From: Archaeoglobaceae archaeon
Lineage (GTDB): Archaea; Halobacteriota; Archaeoglobi; Archaeoglobales; Archaeoglobaceae
Direction of reading: 5' to 3'
NCBI GenBank assembly: GCA_025059545.1
Contig: JANXDJ010000063.1
Coordinates: 1-7,631, forward strand
DNA length: 7,631 nucleotides
This document shows, piece by piece, positions 1-6,083 of this stretch. The notes below the pieces were generated by a model. That model was not told the DNA's origin and ran no database searches. It saw only the letters and a program-made list of their open reading frames with translations. Position numbers and translations under genes: made by a program. Each line of letters begins with the position of its first letter. Within the stretch, counting starts at the first letter, position 1.

Positions 1-424
1 AGAAAATGCTCACAAGCTCGTTGGGCTTAAGCAATGGTATATGGATAAAGCAATTCGCTCCAGTTGTGTTGAAAACTCCCGGCTTGTTTATTTTAGCTGG
101 AATTGTAAGAGAAGGACCTACGCTTACAACACTGCTTGCATTGCTATGGTAAAGTGAACAGGCAGTGGAATTGTTTACGAGATTTACAGCAATCCAGATG
201 TCATATAGCACATCATTTCCCTTATTTGTGATGTTCAAGTAGCCAGTTACGTTTGTGTTGTAGCTGAAAGTAATAGCTCCAGTTCCATCACTCGACGGTG
301 TCACTGTGGTGTTCACTTTCTCCTCCACGCTAATATCGAGCGGTGCAGAGCTTACAGTTGCTATAGCAAGGCTAAGTAGCAATACAATTGCTCCTATCCT
401 ACTAAAACTCCATATTCCATCCAT
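1..424 (-). CDS. N-terminal part of a secreted, heavily N-glycosylatable surface protein (truncated by window edge)
   Basis: The reverse strand is open from an ATG at 424 to the window edge (141 codons, no stop). Residues 1-27 form a signal peptide: a short charged start, a hydrophobic core at about 11-23, and a likely cleavage site after the Ser-Ser-Ala at 25-27. The rest looks like an extracellular beta-rich domain with many Ser/Thr/Asn residues and seven Asn-X-Ser/Thr sequons in about 110 residues. A segment near 61-80 (hydrophobic-Asn-Ile-Thr-Asn, then Leu-Tyr-Asp-Ile) resembles one in the surface protein at 1260-2687, so the two may share a domain type. A TATA box 25-37 bases upstream with almost no leader supports this start. 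Function is unknown; an exported cell-envelope protein is as far as the sequence goes. The C-terminus, which would show any anchor, lies outside the window. Confidence 0.8.
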   Translation of the reverse strand, partial: MDGIWSFSRIGAIVLLLSLAIATVSSAPLDISVEEKVNTTVTPSSDGTGAITFSYNTNVTGYLNITNKGNDVLYDIWIAVNLVNNSTACSLYHSNASSVVSVGPSLTIPAKINKPGVFNTTGANCFIHIPLLKPNELVSIF

Positions 425-448
425 ACATCTCAAATTAGCTAATATTCG

Positions 449-461
449 GTATATATACTTT
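449..461 (-). promoter_or_regulatory. TATA box of the leftward surface-protein gene
   Basis: On the reverse strand an A/T box, AAAGTATATATAC, lies at 461-449 and is preceded by a purine-rich GGT-like stretch that could serve as BRE. Archaeal transcription normally starts about 26 bases after the box centre. That puts the start at about 429, within a few bases of the ATG at 424, so the transcript is probably leaderless or nearly so. There is no convincing Shine-Dalgarno site before the ATG, which fits. Confidence 0.6.
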
Positions 462-550
462 ACCAATTTTTTGTGAAGGTCATCATAATGTTTATTCATA
501 TGATAATTAAATATATAGAACTGAATTATATTGTAAGTAGCACAGCTTCG

Positions 551-565
551 ATAAATTTTTAAAAT
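551..565 (+). promoter_or_regulatory. Probable TATA box of the surface-protein operon
   Basis: The A/T stretch ATAAATTTTTAAAAT is centred near 559, about 26 bases before the ATG at 586, predicting a leaderless mRNA for the first gene of the operon. A second candidate, AAATATATAG at about 509-517, would instead give a leader of roughly 45 bases. The stretch between the divergent starts (425-585) otherwise holds only A/T-rich sequence with a short TCATATGA palindrome at 496-503. Confidence 0.45.
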
Positions 566-585
566 CAAAATTGAAAAAGAGTTCA

Positions 586-1263
586 ATGAAGATACTCCAC
601 ATCTTAATCCTGATAGCCCTACTTATATCCTCGGGCTCTGCAGGTGTTATAGAAATTTCCAAAATGGAGATCTCCGTTAATGTAACAGATAAAGCCCACC
701 TTAAGTATGACATAACTTTCAGAAATCTCATCGACAAACCCTTAGTTCCGGGAATTTCTGAATTAAGGTTGCAAAAGATTGAGAGCACAAAAATCTTATT
801 CTTTCCAATACCTTTCGGCGAGCAAAGAAAAGCTCTTAATGTGGAAAATCTAAAAGTTTATTCTGGAGAAATGAATTTTAAAGCCTATTCTGAAAATCAT
901 GGGAATTATTCGACCATATACTATGAAATATGGTATCCAATAGAGCCTTTTGGGGATAAAAGTGTTACAATCGAATTCGATGCAGACGCGGTTGATAAGG
1001 GGATTCTTTTCAAAAGCATAACGATCCCGATAGGAGGAGATATCGATATTAAGAACGTGGAGATCTTACTCAATTCCGATTGGAAACTATGCTATCGAGA
1101 AGGAGACATTCGCATGGTTCCCGCTGAGCATTTAACATTTTTAACAGCAGAATTCTCTCTTCTACCCCTACCGATGCTTCCAATCCGTGGTTACTTTCTG
1201 TTTTGGGGAACATTAATTGCAATATTGGGGATCATGGCAATACTTGTGGCGAAAAGAAAATGA
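586..1263 (+). CDS. Membrane-anchored surface protein, type I topology, unknown function (first gene of operon)
   Basis: A 225-residue protein from ATG 586. A TTG at 571 would add five residues, but the ATG gives a cleaner signal peptide and fits a leaderless start. Residues 1-19 form a signal peptide (hydrophobic core ILHILILIALLI, small residues SGSAG). The mature part, about 20-200, is predicted beta-rich with two N-glycosylation sequons. One membrane helix at about 202-222 is followed by a short basic tail (AKRK), so the bulk lies outside the cell. The mature N-terminus (VIEIS) and the following strand pattern resemble the start of the mature product of the next gene (VIEIR), suggesting tandem duplication and divergence. 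Its stop shares the ATGA at 1260-1263 with that gene, implying translational coupling and a possible joint complex. I do not recognise a family and propose no enzymatic activity. Confidence 0.85.
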   Translation: MKILHILILIALLISSGSAGVIEISKMEISVNVTDKAHLKYDITFRNLIDKPLVPGISELRLQKIESTKILFFPIPFGEQRKALNVENLKVYSGEMNFKAYSENHGNYSTIYYEIWYPIEPFGDKSVTIEFDADAVDKGILFKSITIPIGGDIDIKNVEILLNSDWKLCYREGDIRMVPAEHLTFLTAEFSLLPLPMLPIRGYFLFWGTLIAILGIMAILVAKRK

Positions 1264-2687
1264 AAGTTATTATATTGCCCCTTCTAATTTTATTTCTATT
1301 CCCGATTCAAGCTTGTGTTATCGAAATTAGGAGTGCAACTTTCCATCCAAACGGAACACAAACCGTAGCGAGAGATTGGTTCGTTGTTAACTTTACAAAC
1401 GAGTATGGATACGATCTATTCGATGTTCAAATCGACAACTTGGCATTCTTTCCAGTCGTTAAGAGCGGAGAGAGGATAATAATGGATCCATATAAAAACG
1501 TAAGTCCTAACAGTTTTCCTATAGCAGTAAGAATAAATTTAGAGTCCCGGGGAGCTGAGAATAGAGTTGAATACAAAGTCCAAAATTACGGAAATGACAC
1601 GAAAGTTACGATCCTAATTCCCCTCTTTCCACAGTTTGTAAGATGTGAAGGATGTGAGATCTCGAACGAAACTATTGTTTTCAGCAGATTAATTGGTAAA
1701 AACGAGTCTGCAAACTTTAGTTTGATCACCTCAGGATTTTTTACGATTCCAGATGGATCTATCTATTTTAGGTATGAAGATAGAACAAACTTGAGCTTTA
1801 CAGCGAATTTGCCTGTTACTATCGAAAAAGGTAGAGCTGAAAAATGGATCGGCATTTTTAGAATAGAGAATACTTTTGATAATACCATAGAAACAAATTT
1901 AACAGCTTTGGTCGAATTTCAGAATGGTAGTAGAATTGAGCTCTTCAATCTTAGCTTATCGCTCAGTAGTGGGGATAAATTTTTGAAGGTTGAAGAAATT
2001 CAAAGTGAAGAAGCGCCTATTTTTTATTTCAAAGTCCATGCAAAAGTTAGAGATTACTGTAAACTTTCAATTATTCCTGCAACCGAAATTGATGGGAGAT
2101 ACATCATTGAACAGGCTTTGCTAAAGGGATTTAGTTATTTCGAGTTCTTTGAGGTTAGTGCCGGAGACTTACAGATCTCGCCCGTAATCACTACTCCAAC
2201 ATCACCACCAACAACTCCGATACCAGAAAAGCCTAAACCTAAGCCAGAAACTTTATATCCTGATGTTTCTATACCCCCATTAGGTGTTCCAACTGATCTA
2301 AAAATTATAACTCCTATATTTCTAATTATATTTATATTTTCACAAATCGTAGTAGCTTCTTTTTTGCCTGTTCTCGCGAGAAAAAGCTTGGTAGTATTCG
2401 AGGTTAGTGAAAGTGTTTATAAAATGCTTTTGCAAAGAAGAATTCGTTTATATCATCCATCTTCGATTCCAATTCCCTATGGGATTCCCGTTAAGCCTGA
2501 TGAGGATATAGTCTCCATTCTCCTTTCAAAGGGGATCCGTAGAGATTATGCGGAGGCGATTTCAGTGGCTATGAAGACAAGGAAACCTTTATTAACAGAA
2601 GACGAAAATATGATAAACATTGCCCTAAAGTATAATGTCCGGGTGATACTTTATGGATCGCGATTCCGAAATAGAGGAAATGCTTAG
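1260..2687 (+). CDS. Large surface glycoprotein with Pro/Thr stalk, one membrane helix and PIN-like cytoplasmic tail
   Basis: 475 residues from the ATG in the ATGA overlap. The frame is open upstream to 1203, but only the 1260 start places the signal sequence at the N-terminus. Residues 1-18 are a signal sequence ending in Ile-Gln-Ala before Cys19, a possible but atypical lipobox. The ectodomain, about 20-310, has eleven Asn-X-Ser/Thr sequons and a Cys-Glu-Gly-Cys pair at 129-132. Residues 311-346 are a Pro/Thr/Lys-rich stalk, and 347-372 form a membrane helix. The 102-residue cytoplasmic tail contains a stretch (425-463) with the spacing of the last half of PIN domains: Asp-Tyr-Ala-Glu-Ala, a helix, hydrophobic-Leu-Thr-Glu-Asp, a helix, then Val-Arg-Val-Ile. 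The PIN N-terminal half is missing or unrecognisable, so nuclease activity is doubtful. It could be an inside-outside signalling or adhesion protein, which is inference only. Confidence 0.85.
   Translation: MKVIILPLLILFLFPIQACVIEIRSATFHPNGTQTVARDWFVVNFTNEYGYDLFDVQIDNLAFFPVVKSGERIIMDPYKNVSPNSFPIAVRINLESRGAENRVEYKVQNYGNDTKVTILIPLFPQFVRCEGCEISNETIVFSRLIGKNESANFSLITSGFFTIPDGSIYFRYEDRTNLSFTANLPVTIEKGRAEKWIGIFRIENTFDNTIETNLTALVEFQNGSRIELFNLSLSLSSGDKFLKVEEIQSEEAPIFYFKVHAKVRDYCKLSIIPATEIDGRYIIEQALLKGFSYFEFFEVSAGDLQISPVITTPTSPPTTPIPEKPKPKPETLYPDVSIPPLGVPTDLKIITPIFLIIFIFSQIVVASFLPVLARKSLVVFEVSESVYKMLLQRRIRLYHPSSIPIPYGIPVKPDEDIVSILLSKGIRRDYAEAISVAMKTRKPLLTEDENMINIALKYNVRVILYGSRFRNRGNA
2641..2647 (+). 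promoter_or_regulatory. Shine-Dalgarno site for the small two-helix membrane protein
   Basis: GGGTGAT matches the archaeal anti-Shine-Dalgarno complement (GGAGGTGATC) and ends five bases before the ATG at 2653. It lies inside the end of the preceding coding region and decides the 2653 start over a later in-frame ATG at 2680. Confidence 0.65.
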
Positions 2688-2904
2688 AAAGATCAGTTTT
2701 AGAAACAAGATCGCAGCGGTGGCGATCTCTTCAGTTTTTATGATTTTTGGTCTCCTAATTTTAATTTTGATTGAATTAATCACGATCCCCGCAGCTCTAA
2801 AGACCTACATCGCGATATTTCTGCTAGTTCTGGGCTGGGCTATGACGGGAATAGGAATTTACTTACTCATTAGCATTCCAGAACTGGATAAAAAATTTAA
2901 GTAA
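2653..2904 (+). CDS. Small two-helix membrane protein, unknown function
   Basis: 83 residues. A charged N-terminal stretch (1-19) is followed by two membrane helices at about 20-44 and 51-75, separated by a very short loop, so it is a helical hairpin with both ends on the same side. By the positive-inside rule, the basic residues at 12-19 and the Lys-rich tail (79-83) place both ends in the cytoplasm. The start overlaps the end of the preceding gene by 35 bases in another frame and has its own strong Shine-Dalgarno site, so it is very likely co-translated with the surface glycoprotein. The pairing suggests an accessory or stabilising subunit for the membrane-anchored surface proteins, but this is inferred from gene order alone. 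No family is recognised. Confidence 0.75.
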   Translation: MDRDSEIEEMLRKISFRNKIAAVAISSVFMIFGLLILILIELITIPAALKTYIAIFLLVLGWAMTGIGIYLLISIPELDKKFK

Positions 2905-2949
2905 TTTGCAGAGAGTAGTTTAATTTTTTATTCTAAGCCAATTTCCATC

Positions 2950-3669
2950 ATGAAGTTCAATGAGATTGCCATCTTTGGGCTGGTTATACTCTCGATAGTG
3001 ATAATCTTACTAATGGAACACAGTGAGGGGGTATTGCTTAGCACTCTCTATGCTTTGGATCTTGCAATCGCAATAGCGCTTTTTTACGATTACGCATTAC
3101 GGGTTAAAAAGAATGGGCTGAGCTATGCTCTGCTTAACGGCTACGAAATCATTGCCTATATCCCAGCAATAGTGCTTGCTCTCTTTGTGCCAACTTCTTA
3201 TGGAGCAATTCTCAGAGCTCTTAGAATTCTGAGGTTTATAGCTCTCGGACTAAGGCTTATGAGAGAGATACAGTCGAGATCTGCAAAACTTCTCGGTTCA
3301 GCACTACTTTTACTCTTTTTAGCAATTTTTCTCGGAGCAACGAGCTTCTACTTTGCAGAAGGCGAAGTTCAGAGTTTGAACTTCTTCGATTGCCTTTATT
3401 GGTCAGTTATAACGATTACTACAGCAGGTTATGGGGATATAGTGCCAAAAACAGTGATTGGAAGGCTTATTGCTATGATCGTCGTGCTCATGGGAGTTGC
3501 AGTGGTAGCACTGTTCACCGCAAGCATAGTGGGTATAGCGTTGGCGGAGAAAGAATCTAATTTACGCAAGGATCTCGAGGAGTTGATAAGAAAGCATAGC
3601 GGAAAAGCAAAAGATGACGATATAGAGCTTCTAAAAAAGCTCAAAGCTTTGCTTGAAAATGGTAAATAG
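2950..3669 (+). CDS. Six-helix potassium channel with voltage-sensor-like S4
   Basis: 239 residues. The K+ selectivity filter TTAGYGD is at 157-163, between two pore helices: S5 at about 113-136 and S6 at about 172-199 (Ion_trans_2 / voltage-gated K+ channel family). Ahead of the pore are hydrophobic segments at about 5-22 (S1), 29-51 (S2, with Asp37 and Asp47) and 65-84 (S3). An S4-like helix has Arg at 89, 92, 95, 102 and 105, largely at every third position. The protein is short compared with KvAP-type channels; loops between sensor helices are minimal, and no RCK/TrkA or cyclic-nucleotide domain follows S6. Instead there is a charged helical tail (200-239) with heptad-like Leu spacing, plausibly a tetramerisation coiled coil. 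It conducts K+ across the cytoplasmic membrane as a tetramer. It lies 45 bases after the previous gene, with a weak A/T box at about 2918-2933, so it probably has its own near-leaderless transcript. Confidence 0.93.
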   Translation: MKFNEIAIFGLVILSIVIILLMEHSEGVLLSTLYALDLAIAIALFYDYALRVKKNGLSYALLNGYEIIAYIPAIVLALFVPTSYGAILRALRILRFIALGLRLMREIQSRSAKLLGSALLLLFLAIFLGATSFYFAEGEVQSLNFFDCLYWSVITITTAGYGDIVPKTVIGRLIAMIVVLMGVAVVALFTASIVGIALAEKESNLRKDLEELIRKHSGKAKDDDIELLKKLKALLENGK

Positions 3670-4254
3670 CTAAGCTTGGACGAATATGTGATACTTAGCA
3701 GTAGGATTCTGGATCTCGTAGATCACCCTACCAACCACGAGTTTAATAGGATGGACTCCTTTAACTCTCTTTTCAATATCTTCAAAACTCTTAAAAGGCT
3801 CCTTCTTTCGCTCTTCAATTATAGCCCACATCGTCTTCTTGCCAACTCCTGGCAATAGCTCAAGTTGGTGCATCTTTGTCGTTATCGGTTCAGCTTTGTT
3901 GAAAAATTCCACAAATTCTGCTTCTCTCATCTTAACTATATTTTCAACAACAAATGGAATCTCCTTTTTTGCTGAAGGCGTAAGCTCCTCGAACTTGAGC
4001 TTTCTCTTTATTCTGTTCACGACGTCTCTTTCTCCTTTTCCGATGTAAAGTCTATCCATGACAAGTGGATTCTTGTCCTTTTTAAGGCTTAATTCAAGTA
4101 AAGTGAAGAACTTCTCACCGATAACCTGAGCCAGAGGCTCACGTTTGTGAATTGGTCGCTTATCATCTACATGCCCGTAGGGGAGAAAGTCCAAGACGTA
4201 TGCGTAATCTTCGAATTTTTCCGCCCTTTCCAGTTTATCTCTTGACTTCTCCAT
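3670..4254 (-). CDS. DUF655 family helix-hairpin-helix protein
   Basis: 194 residues, starting MEKSRD. The N-terminal half includes the family hallmark DYAYVLDFLPYGH (about 16-28) and an OB-like predicted region with the segment DRLYIGKGERDVV (67-79). The C-terminal part has a helix-hairpin-helix nucleic-acid-binding motif, LPGVGKK at 134-140 followed by helix and FKSFEDIEKRV. DUF655 proteins are widespread archaeal predicted RNA- or DNA-binding proteins of unknown exact role, commonly encoded beside rpl21e, rpoF and ksgA, which suggests a role in ribosome or RNA metabolism. Here it follows rpoF after a 54-base gap. That gap contains an A/T-rich box (about 4283-4295) that could act as an internal promoter, and no strong Shine-Dalgarno site is seen. 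Its TAG stop directly abuts the TAG of the convergent channel gene. The usual downstream partner ksgA is not there. Confidence 0.9.
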   Translation of the reverse strand: MEKSRDKLERAEKFEDYAYVLDFLPYGHVDDKRPIHKREPLAQVIGEKFFTLLELSLKKDKNPLVMDRLYIGKGERDVVNRIKRKLKFEELTPSAKKEIPFVVENIVKMREAEFVEFFNKAEPITTKMHQLELLPGVGKKTMWAIIEERKKEPFKSFEDIEKRVKGVHPIKLVVGRVIYEIQNPTAKYHIFVQA

Positions 4255-4308
4255 ATTATTCGCCTGCTCACTAAAAATGTATCAACTAATATTAATAATT
4301 TTCTCCCA

Positions 4309-4653
4309 CTATCTGAATTTCTCAACAATCTCGAGAATCTGCTCTATTTCCTCGTTGCTTAGCGTTCTCTCCTTCATGTAGATTGCTCTAACTTCATCTG
4401 CAATCTTTGGCATCAGATCCGCAATCTTTACCGCAAGCTCAAGCTTTCCAACTTGAGGAAGTTTTAAAAGCTCCTGAACAAGTTTTTTAGAATCCTTAGC
4501 ATTCAATTTTGCAAAGGTTCTCAAGTGTTTTAAAGTCCTTCTCGTTTCGAACAACAGATCAGCTTTTTCCTGTCTCTTTTTTGCAATTTCCTCCATTATC
4601 TCTTTTGCTTCTGCGATCGTAATATACTCAAAATTTCTAACCTCTTTAAACAT
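4309..4653 (-). CDS. rpoF: DNA-directed RNA polymerase subunit Rpo4/RpoF (Rpb4 homologue)
   Basis: 114 residues from ATG 4653. A TTG at 4659 would add two residues but leaves only a few bases to the GGGG Shine-Dalgarno site, so the ATG is preferred. The protein is all-helical and highly charged. It begins with the family-typical segment ending in YITIAEAKEIMEEI and carries an HRDC-like C-terminal half (AKDSKKLVQELLKLP, then the IADLMPKIADEVRAI helix and a final IEQILEIVEKF helix), which matches archaeal Rpb4. Rpo4 pairs with Rpo7 to form the stalk of RNA polymerase, which helps open-complex formation, elongation and RNA binding. The gene starts 11 bases after the L21e stop and its Shine-Dalgarno site overlaps that stop codon, so it is co-transcribed with rpl21e, as is standard in euryarchaea. 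Confidence 0.93.
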   Translation of the reverse strand: MFKEVRNFEYITIAEAKEIMEEIAKKRQEKADLLFETRRTLKHLRTFAKLNAKDSKKLVQELLKLPQVGKLELAVKIADLMPKIADEVRAIYMKERTLSNEEIEQILEIVEKFR

Positions 4654-4661
4654 CTCCAAAA

Positions 4662-4665
4662 CCCC
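4662..4665 (-). promoter_or_regulatory. Shine-Dalgarno site for rpoF
   Basis: A GGGG run at 4665-4662 on the reverse strand overlaps the last base of the L21e TAG stop and lies eight bases before the ATG at 4653. It lies only two bases from the TTG at 4659, which argues for the ATG as the start. Confidence 0.5.
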
Positions 4666-4952
4666 TATGCATTTTTCAAATGCTCAGGGCGAGAAATTAG
4701 CGTTTTCAGCTTACTGCCGTCTTTTATCTGGACTAATAATGCCCTTCCCCTTCGACCAACAACGATGCCACTTCTACCTTGATATCTCGGATGGGGCATT
4801 CCTTTTTGCGATGCAGGCTCTATATCGATTACAACCCTCTGTCCAATCTCAAAATCCTGCAAAAACTTCCTAAGACTAATTCCCTTCTCCCTTACTCTCT
4901 TTTTCAGCTTTCTACCAGACTTGAATCTGAAACCATGAGACTTCCAGCTCAT
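4665..4952 (-). CDS. rpl21e: 50S ribosomal protein L21e
   Basis: 95 residues, the normal length for archaeal L21e. The N-terminus (SHGFRFKSGRKLKKRVREKG) is the characteristic rRNA-binding basic stretch. Residues about 30-85 form the SH3-like barrel, with the conserved run His-Pro-Arg-Tyr-Gln-Gly-Arg-Ser-Gly at 54-62 and the ISRPEHL segment near the end. It is a structural component of the large ribosomal subunit. It is the first gene of the rpl21e-rpoF-DUF655 cluster, with a GGGGG Shine-Dalgarno site five bases before the ATG and a TATA box behind it. No anomalies are seen; the identification is secure. Confidence 0.96.
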   Translation of the reverse strand: MSWKSHGFRFKSGRKLKKRVREKGISLRKFLQDFEIGQRVVIDIEPASQKGMPHPRYQGRSGIVVGRRGRALLVQIKDGSKLKTLISRPEHLKNA

Positions 4953-4957
4953 TTAAA

Positions 4958-4962
4958 CCCCC
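4958..4962 (-). promoter_or_regulatory. Shine-Dalgarno site for rpl21e
   Basis: A GGGGG run followed by T lies on the reverse strand five bases before the ATG at 4952. An ATG that overlaps this run is followed by an in-frame TAA after two codons, so it cannot be the gene start. Confidence 0.5.
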
Positions 4963-4980
4963 ATGAATGCAATTGCTATT

Positions 4981-4995
4981 TGTATTTAACTTTTT
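4981..4995 (-). promoter_or_regulatory. TATA box and BRE of the rpl21e-rpoF-DUF655 operon
   Basis: On the reverse strand GGAAAAAGTTAAATACA reads as a purine-rich BRE followed by a TATA-like box centred near 4985. The predicted start of transcription is near 4959, leaving a leader of only about 7-10 bases that just holds the GGGGG ribosome-binding site. The box lies in the 90-base gap after the egsA stop, so the ribosomal operon has its own promoter. Confidence 0.55.
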
Positions 4996-5042
4996 CCTAC
5001 TGGCTTAGAAGACTCCAAGGCATTTAGATCTCGACTTAGCAA

Positions 5043-6083
5043 CTAAAAAACGATCTCTGTTTGCTTTAGAGCATTTTCGAACTCTTCCTTAGATGGATCG
5101 ATAGCTTCGAGAATTGTGAACCTCTTCCTTCTTATTCTCTTTGCGTATACCAAAGCTTCTATCATCTGCTCTCCAGTTAATCCGATCTCCCTTGCTTTCG
5201 TTGGTGCTCCTACATTTCTCAGCCCCTCTCTTACTCTATTCCAATCTCCATCGTTGTAAGCTTTTTCATAGAAATACTCGAAAATTATAGTTCCAAGTCC
5301 AACCTGCTCGCCATGAGTTCCATTGCCATAGCCAAGATAGTCAAGAGCGTGGCTGAACTTGTGTTCCGCACCGCTTGCAGGTCTACTGCTACCTGCAATT
5401 GCTATAGCAACTCCGCTCATGATCAAACCTCTGAGCAAAGTTTCTATGTCGCTTTCAAGTCTAAAATCTGGCTCTATTGCTTTGTTTAGCATTAAATGAG
5501 CGGGCATGCTCGCAATCGCTACCGCAACTTCGTTGTAGCTCTCACCAGTCAGATCCCTTGAGAGTCTCCAATCCTTCACAGCGGTTATATTCGAGATCAG
5601 ATCTCCAAAGCCAGAGTGAATTAGTCTCTTGGGACAGCTTTTTATGATCTCCGTGTCTGCAATTACTGCAATTGGTGGCTTTGTAGATATTGAAACAGGT
5701 TTTCCGTTCTCTTTAAAGCTTGCAACAGGCGAAGCTATGCCATCATGTGAAGCAGTCGTTGGAACACTTATAAATTCCGCATTTAGCTCTGTTGCTACGA
5801 CTTTCGAGACATCAAGGACTTTTCCACCACCAATTCCAACAACCGTGTCGACGTCTCCATAGCCCAAGTTCATGACGATCTCTCTTGCTTCAAGAATGCT
5901 CGCTTTCTCGACAATAAAAGTCCCACTAAAGGGAATTTTATCGATCTTTTTTGCAACGATCTCCTTTACGATCCCGTCAGTGAGCATTACAGCGTTCTGA
6001 GAGTCGACTCTTTCGAGCACTCTACCAAGCTTGTTGATCGCATTTCTCTGAATGTATACGTATGATGGTATTCTGACTTCCAT
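5043..6083 (-). CDS. egsA: sn-Glycerol-1-phosphate dehydrogenase [NAD(P)+]
   Basis: 346 residues from ATG 6083. A TTG three bases earlier would give one extra residue, but the GGTGA site is well placed for the ATG. The enzyme reduces dihydroxyacetone phosphate to sn-glycerol 1-phosphate (EC 1.1.1.261), the backbone of archaeal ether lipids, in the cytoplasm. It belongs to the iron-type alcohol dehydrogenase/glycerol dehydrogenase fold. Visible signatures are the nucleotide-binding GIGGGKVLDVSK (about 83-94), the family motif PTTASHDGIASP (108-119), and zinc ligands Asp161 (SGFGDL), His241 (GAEHKFSH) and His257 (GTHGEQVG). Length is as expected, with no lesions. The start overlaps by one base the stop of the upstream thioredoxin-fold gene (TGATG), so the two are an operon and probably translationally coupled. 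Confidence 0.97.
   Translation of the reverse strand: MEVRIPSYVYIQRNAINKLGRVLERVDSQNAVMLTDGIVKEIVAKKIDKIPFSGTFIVEKASILEAREIVMNLGYGDVDTVVGIGGGKVLDVSKVVATELNAEFISVPTTASHDGIASPVASFKENGKPVSISTKPPIAVIADTEIIKSCPKRLIHSGFGDLISNITAVKDWRLSRDLTGESYNEVAVAIASMPAHLMLNKAIEPDFRLESDIETLLRGLIMSGVAIAIAGSSRPASGAEHKFSHALDYLGYGNGTHGEQVGLGTIIFEYFYEKAYNDGDWNRVREGLRNVGAPTKAREIGLTGEQMIEALVYAKRIRRKRFTILEAIDPSKEEFENALKQTEIVF

Noticed and set aside
507..788. Reverse-strand open frame of 93 codons
   Set aside because: It runs antisense through the signal peptide and early part of the 586-1263 gene and across its promoter; it has no promoter or ribosome-binding support.
1203..1259. Upstream extension of the large glycoprotein start
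   Set aside because: Those 19 codons have a composition unlike a leader (Asn/Gly/Cys-rich), would push the signal peptide inward, and overlap the membrane helix of the previous gene. The ATGA overlap start at 1260 is better.
4667..5027. Forward-strand open frames across rpl21e
   Set aside because: They are shadows of the secure L21e gene in the opposite direction, with no start signals or recognisable product.
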